A stretch of 64,000 nucleotides of DNA from Bordetella parapertussis (lineage in GTDB: Bacteria > Pseudomonadota > Gammaproteobacteria > Burkholderiales > Burkholderiaceae_C): assembly GCA_945901125.1 (NCBI GenBank), contig CAMDKD010000009.1:1-64000 (forward strand), given 5' to 3'. Position 1 is the first letter of the stretch. Each line of letters begins with the position of its first letter. The notes beneath the pieces are model-generated. The model did not search any database. It was not told the DNA's origin and worked only from the letters and a program-made list of their open reading frames with translations. Position numbers and translations under genes: made by a program. Below are positions 26,222 to 33,363 of the stretch, piece after piece.

Positions 26222-28507
26222 TTAAAGTTTCACGCAATCTGCAAAATAATGGGTCACGCCCAGCTCATCTTTTTCCTCGACCAAACCGTGTATGTCGGTT
26301 TCAAAGCCGGGGCATTTCAGGTTGAACTCGCGGGCGAATTTCAAATAGTCGATGATTTTTTTATTGAACACTTCACCGGGAATCAACAACGGAATACCCG
26401 GCGGGTAAGGCGTGACCAGGCTGGTGGTGATGCGGCCGAGCAAATGATCAATTGGCACGCGCTCGGTGTTGCGGTGAGCGATTTGCGCATAAGCGTCACT
26501 AGGCTTCATGGCAGGCTTTAAATCGCTGAGGTACATCTCGGTGGTCAGGCGCGCCACATCGTGCTTGGCGTACAGCGTATGTATGTGGTGGCACAGGTCG
26601 CGCAATCCCATGCGCTCGTAATTGCGGTGCTTTTGACAGAACTCGGGCAGGATGCGCCACATGGGTTGGTTGCGGTCGTAGTCGTCCTTGAACTGCTGAA
26701 GCGCCGTCAGCAATGAGTTCCAACGGCCTTTGGTGATGCCGATGGTGAACATGATGAAGAAACTGTAGAGGCCGGTTTTCTCCACAATCACACCGTGCTC
26801 GGCCAGAAACTTGGTCACGATGCTGGCAGGAATACCACCGTCATCGAACTTGCCGTCCAGACGCAAACCCGGTGTGACGATGGTGGCCTTGATAGGGTCC
26901 AGCATATTGAAGCCGTCGGCCAGTTCGCCGAAACCATGCCAGTTGGGTGCATCGCTTTTTTTGACGCGGCCTTTTTTCTCGGCCTTGATCACCCAGTCAT
27001 CCGCACGCCCGACGCCGTCTTCGACCAGGTTGTCCGGGCCCCAGACCTTGAACCACCAGTCCTTGCCGTATTCGGCATCGACTTTGCGCATGGCGCGGCG
27101 GAAATCCAAAGCTTCGGCAATGCTTTCTTCGACCAATGCGGTGCCGCCGGGCGGCTCCATCATGGCCGCCGCCACGTCGCAACTGGCGATGATGCTGTAC
27201 TGCGGACTGGTGCTGGTATGCATCAAATAAGCTTCGTTGAACAAATGGCGGTCCAGCTTGTTTTCCTGCGAATCCTGCACCAGCACATGGCTGGCCTGAC
27301 TGATACCGGCCAGCAATTTGTGCACCGACTGCGTGGAATACACCATGGCTTCTTTAGGACGCATGCGCTTTTTGCCCATGGCGTGAAAGGTGCCGTAGAA
27401 CGGATGAAAAGCAGCATGCGGCAACCAGGCTTCGTCGAAATGAAGATTTGGTATGTAGCCGTCCAGCATGTTCTTGATGGTTTCGGTGTTGTACAAAACA
27501 CCGTCATAGGTCGACTGCGTCAAGGTCATGACCTTGGGTTTGATGGCTTTGACATCCAGCCCTTTGAGCAAAGGATTGGCCTTGATCTTGGCCTTGATGG
27601 TTTCGGGCTCGAACTCGCTTTTGGGGATAGGGCCGATGATGCCGAAATGGTTGCGTGTGGGTTTGAGAAACACCGGAATCGCGCCGGTCATGATGATGGC
27701 GTGCAGCACCGACTTGTGGCAATTGCGGTCAACCACCACCACGTCGCCGGGAGCCACCGTGTGGTGCCAAACGATTTTGTTGGAGGTGCTGGTGCCGTTG
27801 GTGACAAAGAAACAATGGTCGGCGTTGAAGATGCGAGCAGCGTTGCGCTCGCTTTCGCCGATGGCACCGTCGTGGTCCAGCAACTGGCCCAGTTCTTCAA
27901 CCGCATTGCACACGTCGGCGCGCAACATGTTTTCGCCGAAGAACTGGTGAAACATCTGCCCGACCGGGCTTTTCAAAAACGCCACGCCGCCCGAGTGACC
28001 GGGGCAGTGCCAAGAATACGAACCATCTTCGGCGTAATCCAGCAAGGCCTTGAAGAACGGCGGTTGCACGCCTTCCAGATAACTTTTGGCTTCGCGGATG
28101 ATGTGGCGCGCGACAAACTCGGGCGTGTCCTCAAACATGTGAATAAAGCCGTGCAACTCGCGCAAGATGTCGTTGGGCAGATGGCGCGAGGTTTTGGTTT
28201 CGCCATACACATAAATAGGCACATCGGCGTTTTTACGGCGCACTTCGTCAATGAAGTTACGCAAATTCAACACAGCCGGATCCAGATCCGGGCCGGGGGT
28301 GAATTCCTCGTCATCGATGGAAAGAATAAAAGCACTGGCGCGGGACTGTTGTTGCGCAAACTGGCTCAAGTCACCGTAACTGGTGACCCCCATGACCTCA
28401 TAACCCTCGCCCTCAATCGCCTGCGCCAGGGCGCGAATGCCCAGGCCGGAGGTATTCTCAGAACGAAAATCTTCATCAATGATGACGATGGGAAAGCGAA
28501 ATTTCAT
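26222..28507 (-). CDS. Orn/Lys/Arg decarboxylase (biodegradative type)
   Basis: A 761-residue PLP-dependent group III decarboxylase. It has an N-terminal receiver-like wing domain (FRFPIVIIDEDFRSENTSG), the PLP core with HCPGHSGG, VTNGTSTSNK and the Schiff-base Lys in TQSVHKLLAG, and a C-terminal domain. These enzymes make cadaverine, putrescine or agmatine, often for acid resistance. Substrate choice among lysine, ornithine and arginine is not decidable here. The gene heads the propionate block, only 6 bases before the mutase, an odd partnership. The start ATG is at 28507; tRNA-Ser is divergent upstream. Confidence 0.92.
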   Translation of the reverse strand: MKFRFPIVIIDEDFRSENTSGLGIRALAQAIEGEGYEVMGVTSYGDLSQFAQQQSRASAFILSIDDEEFTPGPDLDPAVLNLRNFIDEVRRKNADVPIYVYGETKTSRHLPNDILRELHGFIHMFEDTPEFVARHIIREAKSYLEGVQPPFFKALLDYAEDGSYSWHCPGHSGGVAFLKSPVGQMFHQFFGENMLRADVCNAVEELGQLLDHDGAIGESERNAARIFNADHCFFVTNGTSTSNKIVWHHTVAPGDVVVVDRNCHKSVLHAIIMTGAIPVFLKPTRNHFGIIGPIPKSEFEPETIKAKIKANPLLKGLDVKAIKPKVMTLTQSTYDGVLYNTETIKNMLDGYIPNLHFDEAWLPHAAFHPFYGTFHAMGKKRMRPKEAMVYSTQSVHKLLAGISQASHVLVQDSQENKLDRHLFNEAYLMHTSTSPQYSIIASCDVAAAMMEPPGGTALVEESIAEALDFRRAMRKVDAEYGKDWWFKVWGPDNLVEDGVGRADDWVIKAEKKGRVKKSDAPNWHGFGELADGFNMLDPIKATIVTPGLRLDGKFDDGGIPASIVTKFLAEHGVIVEKTGLYSFFIMFTIGITKGRWNSLLTALQQFKDDYDRNQPMWRILPEFCQKHRNYERMGLRDLCHHIHTLYAKHDVARLTTEMYLSDLKPAMKPSDAYAQIAHRNTERVPIDHLLGRITTSLVTPYPPGIPLLIPGEVFNKKIIDYLKFAREFNLKCPGFETDIHGLVEEKDELGVTHYFADCVKL

Positions 28508-28577
28508 TAACTGCTCCGTTCGGGTTGCCGACTTCAGTGGTGCTAAACCTTAAAGTGTACCCTCCGACCTGACTGCT

Positions 28578-28583
28578 ACAATG
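28578..28583 (+). promoter_or_regulatory. -10 element of the tRNA-Ser promoter
   Basis: TACAAT lies 9 bases before the tRNA start, in the right place for a strong stable-RNA promoter. No clear -35 match is seen. Confidence 0.5.
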
Positions 28584-28592
28584 ACACTCACA

Positions 28593-28683
28593 GGAGAGGT
28601 GGATGAGCGGTTTAAGTCGCACGCCTGGAAAGCGTGTGAGGGTTAATAGCCCTCCGCGGGTTCGAATCCCGCCCTCTCCGCCA
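28593..28683 (+). tRNA. tRNA-Ser (anticodon GGA)
   Basis: A 91-nt tRNA with acceptor GGAGAGG/CCTCTCC, anticodon stem CACGC/GCGTG with loop CTGGAAA (anticodon GGA, reading UCC), a long class II variable arm (GAGGG..CCCTC), T arm GCGGG-TTCGAAT-CCCGC and encoded CCA. Confidence 0.97.
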
Positions 28684-28693
28684 GAAGCCCAAT

Positions 28694-28719
28694 AAAAACG
28701 CCCCTTTCGGGGCGTTTTT
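28694..28719 (+). terminator. Rho-independent terminator of tRNA-Ser
   Basis: CGCCCC-TTTC-GGGGCG stem-loop (28699-28714) flanked by an A-run on the left and TTTTT on the right, 11 bases after the tRNA. It should work in both directions. Confidence 0.92.
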
Positions 28720-28722
28720 GTT

Positions 28723-29164
28723 TTCTACCCACCAACTCACCCACCATCGATTTTGCTGCTCACTTTTAGGCTTGCAAGGTCAGCCCCGATTGGTCTTTGC
28801 TGTGAACCATGTCGATACATGGGCAATCAGGTCGTTGACGGGAACAATCATCCAAGCCAGTATCGAGATCAAGCGCGGCCAAGTTACCAATACAAAAAGC
28901 CAAATCTCCAGACCCCACCGTACCCCCACCCACGCTGTGTATAGAAATGCCCCCCACTTGTATCAATCACTATTTCCCACATGCAATTAAAAATTTATAA
29001 AAACGCATGTCAAACGTTGGACTTGGATCTAGTATCGGGGTCTTGGGCGGCAAAGCTGAACTGAGTTGCAGAGGGGGTATCACCCATCAATTTCCCACCA
29101 GACCCCGCCCCACCGTACCCCCACCCCCCTGTTTTGCAGATTGGTTCCATCCGGCATGTATGCA
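28723..29164. other. Non-coding decayed stretch with a repeated C-rich motif
   Basis: No supportable gene. The 18-base motif CCCACCGTACCCCCACCC occurs at 28914-28931 and 29109-29126, each preceded within a few bases by CCAGACCCC, 195 bp apart. Short open frames here lack any family pattern. It may be a relic of mobile DNA, since an IS21-type end follows directly. Confidence 0.6.
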
Positions 29165-29362
29165 TGTTGACGCCGACCGAAAACTGACCATTTATTGAGG
29201 GTAGTGCCGATTCAAAATTGACCAGGGTGTTCAATCACCTGCTTAACTATTAGGCAGGACAAGGAGATGATCACCATGGACATGTTAGGCAAGGTCAGGC
29301 GCATGAAGATGCGCGATAAGTTAACGATAAGTTCTACACATAAGACCCCCAATTGCTTGTAG
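29165..29362 (+). mobile_element. Left-end remnant of an IS21-family element with istA start
   Basis: The end starts TGTTGACGCCGACC and carries two IS21-style terminal repeat units, CGAAAACTGACCA (29178-29190) and TTCAAAATTGACCA (near 29211-29224). An AAGGAG site precedes ATG at 29276. The first 19 codons read like IstA (LGKVRRMKMRDKLTIS), then the match breaks and a stop follows at 29360. No istB or right end is visible, so most of the element has been lost. Confidence 0.7.
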
Positions 29363-29540
29363 GTCATTGTTCGCTTAGACGGCGAATAAAGAAATCACCT
29401 ATTCGGGTGACCAGCATTGATATTTTTTTGATTACTTGAACAAATTCAATGAAAATCATGAAATTCAGCGGAAATGGCACACTTCCGATCTGGGGGAACA
29501 GGCCTTTTTGATCTTGTTGCCATTGGGTCCAGGCCCGAAC

Positions 29541-29575
29541 CTTCGGTGAGGCCAACCCATGCCACTTCGGGGTCG
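29541..29575 (-). pseudogene. 35-bp fragment of an lpdA-like gene
   Basis: Matches 33 of 35 bases of lpdA at 30443-30477 and keeps the frame coding DPEVAWVGLTE on the minus strand. The similarity ends abruptly on both sides. It is a duplicated or leftover piece of a dihydrolipoamide dehydrogenase gene. Confidence 0.7.
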
Positions 29576-29613
29576 AGGTCCGCTAGCAATGCGCTGACCG
29601 GTAGACTCCACCC

Positions 29614-29856
29614 ATGCCAGTCGTTTTCCGCTACAAATCTTTCCGATTTTTCTTCTACTCAAACGAAGGAAATCCGAGAGAAGCTATGCATGTGCATTTA
29701 CGCGGCGCTGATGGCGAGGCAAAATTCTGGCTGACCCCGACCGTGTATTTGGCAGACAGTGATGGGCTTGATGCGCGTACCTTGCGTGATCTGCGCAATG
29801 CGGTGATTACCAACAAAGAACTTATTGAAAGGACTTGGAATGAACATTTCACCTAA
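29614..29856 (+). CDS. DUF4160 domain protein
   Basis: An 80-residue protein of the DUF4160 family: FRYKSFRFFFYSNEGNPREAMHVHLRG and AKFWLTPTVYLADSDGL are characteristic, with the conserved EPxHVH-like HVHL pattern. Its function is unknown. It overlaps the following DUF2442 gene by 17 bases. Such pairs recur in bacterial genomes and behave like a two-gene accessory module, possibly toxin-antitoxin, but I know of no proof for this pair. It sits in the decayed region next to lpdA. Confidence 0.85.
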   Translation: MPVVFRYKSFRFFFYSNEGNPREAMHVHLRGADGEAKFWLTPTVYLADSDGLDARTLRDLRNAVITNKELIERTWNEHFT

Positions 29857-30091
29857 AGCCGTTCGCTTCGACGAAGACACATTGTGGGTAAGCCTCTCCG
29901 ATGGACGCACCATTGCCGCACCCTTGGCATGGTTTCCGAGACTGCTGGAAGCAACCCCTGAGCAACTCGCCTTGGTGGAGCTTAGCCACGCGGGATTACA
30001 TTGGGAGGCCTTGGACGAAGACATCTCGGTAGCTGGCCTTTTGGCAGGCCAGCCGGATATCACCCGTCGGAACACGCACTTAGCGGCTTAG
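29840..30091 (+). CDS. DUF2442 domain protein
   Basis: An 83-residue protein of the DUF2442 family. It shows AVRFDEDTLWVSLSDGRTIAAPLAWFPRLLEAT, the family core for binding a partner or DNA. I chose the ATG at 29840; an upstream TTG at 29825 is possible. It overlaps the DUF4160 stop and converges with lpdA, ending 13 bases before it. It is the second half of the DUF4160/DUF2442 pair. The C terminus ends EDISVAGLLAGQPD. Confidence 0.85.
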   Translation: MNISPKAVRFDEDTLWVSLSDGRTIAAPLAWFPRLLEATPEQLALVELSHAGLHWEALDEDISVAGLLAGQPDITRRNTHLAA

Positions 30092-30104
30092 ATAGTTCTC
30101 AGGT

Positions 30105-31940
30105 TTACTTCTTCGCAGGCGGCAAATCCGTACAACTCCCATGCGCCACTTCCGCCGCCATGCCTATGCTTTCGCCCAGCGTCGGGTGCGGGTGAATCGT
30201 CTTACCGATATCCACCGCGTCAGCGCCCATCTCTATCGCTAAAGCAATCTCGCCGATCATGTCGCCGGCATGCGTACCGACGATGCCGCCACCCAAAATC
30301 TTGCCGTGGCCGTGCGCCTCAGGTGAATCATCAAACAGCAGCTTGGTGAAACCTTCGTCGCGGCCATTGGCAATCGCGCGTCCTGAAGCCGCCCACGGGA
30401 ACATGCCTTTTTTCACTTTGATGCCTTGCGCTTTGGCCTGGTCTTCGGTCAGGCCCACCCATGCCACTTCGGGGTCGGTGTAGGCCACGCTTGGAATCAC
30501 GCGAGCATTAAATGCGGCGCTGGCTAGCTCGTGGTTTTCTTGCAATTCCCCGGCGATGACTTCAGCCGCCACATGGCCTTCGTGCACCGCTTTGTGTGCC
30601 AGCATGGGTTGGCCCACGATGTCGCCGATGGCGAAGATGTGCGGCACGTTGGTGCGCATTTGAATGTCTACGTTGATGAAGCCGCGATCGGTCACATCCA
30701 CACCGGCTTTGTCGGCAGCAATTTTTTTGCCATTCGGTGTGCGGCCCACGGCTTGCAACACCAAGTCATACACCTGAGGCGCAGGCGCGCCCTCGCCTTC
30801 AAACGTCACTTCAATGCCTTTGGCCATGGCGCGTGCTGACACGGTTTTGGTTTTCAGCATGATGTTGTCAAAGCGCGGCGCGTTCATTTTTTGCCAGACT
30901 TTCACCAGGTCTCGGTCCGCGCCTTGCATCAAACCGTCCATCATTTCCACCACGTCCAGGCGCGCGCCCAATGTGCTGTAGACGGTTCCCATCTCTAAAC
31001 CGATGATGCCGCCGCCCAAGACCAGCATGCGCTTGGGCACCTTGGCGAGTTGCAATGCGCCGGTGCTGTCGACCACGCGCGGATCATCCGGCATGAACGG
31101 CAAATGCACCGCTTGGCTACCAGCGGCGATGATGCAGTTTTTAAAACCCACTACTTTGTTCACGCCTGTTTTCTCTTGCGCGGTGCCTGTAGTTTCTTCC
31201 ACCACCAAGTGATGGCTGCCGATAAACGCGCCGTAACCGCGCAACACGGTGACCTTGCGCATTTTGGCCATGGCCGCCAAACCGCCGGTGAGTTTGTTGA
31301 TGACTTTTTCTTTGTAGCCGCGCAAGCCGTCTATGCTGACCTTGGCTTTGCCGAACTCCACACCCATGCTGCTCAGGTGGCTGGCTTCATCGATCACTGC
31401 CGCCACATGCAGAAGCGCTTTGGAAGGAACGCAACCCACGTTCAAACACACGCCGCCAAGCTGCGCATAGCGTTCGACCAGCACCACATTCAAGCCGAGG
31501 TCTGCGGCGCGAAACGCCGCCGAGTAACCGCCGGGGCCGCCGCCCAATACCAACAGATCGCATTGCACATCTACCGCGCCCGAGTAACTGTCAGCGCTGG
31601 AAGCAGCGGGCTTGGCGGCTGGTGTTGTTGGCGTCAGCTCGGTCACTGGTGCAGGTGCGGCAAGCACTGGCGCACTTGTAACGGCAGCAGCCTCGGCAAC
31701 ACCAGCGGCTTCCACCGTCAACACCACCGAGCCTTGCTTGACCTTGTCACCGAGTTTGACTTTCAACGCAGTCACCACACCGGCGTGTGAGCAAGGAATC
31801 TCCATAGACGCTTTGTCGCTCTCAACCGTGATCAAACTTTGATCCACGCTGACTGTATCGCCGACTTTCACCAGCAATTCAATCACAGCGACTTCATCGA
31901 AATCGCCAATGTCCGGTACTTGTATGTCAATCTGTGCCAT
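30105..31940 (-). CDS. lpdA: Dihydrolipoamide dehydrogenase with N-terminal lipoyl domain (E3)
   Basis: A 611-residue E3 that reoxidises lipoyl groups of the pyruvate dehydrogenase complex with FAD and NAD. Residues 1-80 form a lipoyl domain with Lys43 in SDKASMEI, absent from common 470-residue E3 proteins but usual in this branch of Betaproteobacteria. A Pro/Ala linker leads to the FAD domain (LVLGGGPGGYSAAFRAA), the redox pair GGVCLNVGCVPSK, the NAD motif LVLGGGIIGLEMG, and the C-terminal HPHPTLGE. It is the last gene of the aceE-aceF-lpdA set. Confidence 0.97.
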   Translation of the reverse strand: MAQIDIQVPDIGDFDEVAVIELLVKVGDTVSVDQSLITVESDKASMEIPCSHAGVVTALKVKLGDKVKQGSVVLTVEAAGVAEAAAVTSAPVLAAPAPVTELTPTTPAAKPAASSADSYSGAVDVQCDLLVLGGGPGGYSAAFRAADLGLNVVLVERYAQLGGVCLNVGCVPSKALLHVAAVIDEASHLSSMGVEFGKAKVSIDGLRGYKEKVINKLTGGLAAMAKMRKVTVLRGYGAFIGSHHLVVEETTGTAQEKTGVNKVVGFKNCIIAAGSQAVHLPFMPDDPRVVDSTGALQLAKVPKRMLVLGGGIIGLEMGTVYSTLGARLDVVEMMDGLMQGADRDLVKVWQKMNAPRFDNIMLKTKTVSARAMAKGIEVTFEGEGAPAPQVYDLVLQAVGRTPNGKKIAADKAGVDVTDRGFINVDIQMRTNVPHIFAIGDIVGQPMLAHKAVHEGHVAAEVIAGELQENHELASAAFNARVIPSVAYTDPEVAWVGLTEDQAKAQGIKVKKGMFPWAASGRAIANGRDEGFTKLLFDDSPEAHGHGKILGGGIVGTHAGDMIGEIALAIEMGADAVDIGKTIHPHPTLGESIGMAAEVAHGSCTDLPPAKK

Positions 31941-31957
31941 GTCTTGATCCAGAGGAG

Positions 31958-32003
31958 CAGCGTCTGCGCTGTATGTTTAACAGCGTCTGCGCTGTGTGTT
32001 TAA
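31958..32003. repeat. Two 23-bp tandem repeats between aceF and lpdA
   Basis: The unit CAGCGTCTGCGCTG followed by T(A/G)TGTTTAA occurs at 31958-31980 and immediately again at 31981-32003, with one difference. Each unit contains the small palindrome CAGCG-TCTG-CGCTG. The second copy includes the aceF stop codon. It could be a processing or stem-loop element, or simple slippage. Confidence 0.75.
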
Positions 32004-33343
32004 AGAATTACCCGGCGGAAGTCGGCCAGGATTTGACCGAGGTGTGCGTTGAACCGCGCTGCGGCCGCGCCGTCAATCACGCGGTGATCCCAGGCCAAAG
32101 ACAAAGGCAGCATCAGGCGTGGCACAAATTCTTTGCCATTCCATTTGGGCTCCATCTGGCTTTTGCACACACCGAGGATGGCGACTTCAGGCGCATTGAT
32201 GATGGGCGTGAAATAACGCCCGCCTATGCCGCCCAAACTGGAAATGGTGAATGTCGCACCACTCATTTCAGCGGGGCTTAACTTTCCTTCACGCGCTTTT
32301 TTGGCCAACTCGCCCATCTCTGCACTGATTTGCAAAATGCCTTTTTTGTCTGCGTCTTTGAGCACCGGTACCATCAAACCGTTTGGCGTGTCAGCCGCAA
32401 AACCTATGTGCCAGTAATGTTTGTACACCAGCGCATCGCCGTCCAGCGAGCTGTTGAACTGCGGGTATTTTTGCAAAGCATTGACGCAGGCTTTGATGAG
32501 GAAAGCCAGCATGGTCACTTTGACGCCGCTCTTTTCATTGTCTTTATTGGTCTGCACGCGAAACGCTTCAAGCTCTGTGATGTCAGCATCGTCATGGTTG
32601 GTGACGGCAGGAATCATCACCGCATTGCGCAGCAGATTGGCGCCACTTATTTTTTGAATCCGGCCCAACTCTTTGCGCTCGATCGGGCCGAATTTGGCGA
32701 AGTCCACTTTAGGCCAAGGTATCAATCCCAAACCTGCGCCGTCGCCTGCCGGCGCTTTGGCGGCTTGCGCCTGTGTGCGCGTTTCGCCCGTCATCACAGC
32801 GCGGCTGAAAGATTGGATATCTTCCTGAGAGATACGGCCTTTGGGTCCGCTGCCTTTGACTTCGTTCAATGGCACGCCGAGTTCACGGGCGAATTTGCGA
32901 ACAGACGGAGACGCATGCGGTAAATCGCCGGACAGCGCAGCGGCGGGATGGTGCGCGGGTGCAGCAACGGCGACCACAGCAGCGTGTGCCACCACCGCAG
33001 CAACGCTGGCAGAGGCAACAGCAAGCGGCGGCGCGGCAACCACGGGCGCACTCGCAGCTGCCGGTGCAACAGCCGCAGCAGCAACAGGTGCAGCAACAGC
33101 GACATCCGTCGTTTCCAGCTTCAGCACCAACGAACCTTGCTTGACCTTGTCACCAAGCTTGACCAGCAATTCTTTGACCACACCTGCGTGCGAGGAAGGA
33201 ATTTCCATCGAGGCTTTGTCGGACTCCACCGTGATCAGCGACTGCTCGGCGCGTACTTTGTCGCCGGCCTTGACCAGCAGTTCGATGACGGCGACTTCAT
33301 CAAAGTCGCCGATGTCGGGAATAGTGACATCAATGATTGCCAT
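32000..33343 (-). CDS. aceF: Dihydrolipoamide acetyltransferase (E2) of pyruvate dehydrogenase
   Basis: A 447-residue E2 core. One lipoyl domain (Lys43 in SDKASMEI) is followed by a long Ala/Pro/Val linker, the peripheral subunit-binding domain (SPSVRKFARELGVPLNEVKG), a second linker, and the catalytic domain with the His/Asp motif AWDHRVIDGAAAARF. It transfers the acetyl group from E1 to CoA. Start ATG at 33343, 20 bases after aceE. A single lipoyl domain is fewer than in E. coli (three). Confidence 0.97.
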   Translation of the reverse strand: MAIIDVTIPDIGDFDEVAVIELLVKAGDKVRAEQSLITVESDKASMEIPSSHAGVVKELLVKLGDKVKQGSLVLKLETTDVAVAAPVAAAAVAPAAASAPVVAAPPLAVASASVAAVVAHAAVVAVAAPAHHPAAALSGDLPHASPSVRKFARELGVPLNEVKGSGPKGRISQEDIQSFSRAVMTGETRTQAQAAKAPAGDGAGLGLIPWPKVDFAKFGPIERKELGRIQKISGANLLRNAVMIPAVTNHDDADITELEAFRVQTNKDNEKSGVKVTMLAFLIKACVNALQKYPQFNSSLDGDALVYKHYWHIGFAADTPNGLMVPVLKDADKKGILQISAEMGELAKKAREGKLSPAEMSGATFTISSLGGIGGRYFTPIINAPEVAILGVCKSQMEPKWNGKEFVPRLMLPLSLAWDHRVIDGAAAARFNAHLGQILADFRRVIL

Positions 33344-33363
33344 GTTGTATGTGTCCTCTTGCT

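Noticed and set aside
26795..28510. 571-codon open frame antisense to the decarboxylase
   Set aside because: A mirror of the strongly conserved decarboxylase on the other strand; the composition (His/Gln/Val rich) is typical of antisense frames in GC-rich genes and no family pattern is seen.
28718..29234. Short open frames on both strands after tRNA-Ser
   Set aside because: Gly- or Pro-rich products of the C-rich repeats; no start signals or family resemblance.
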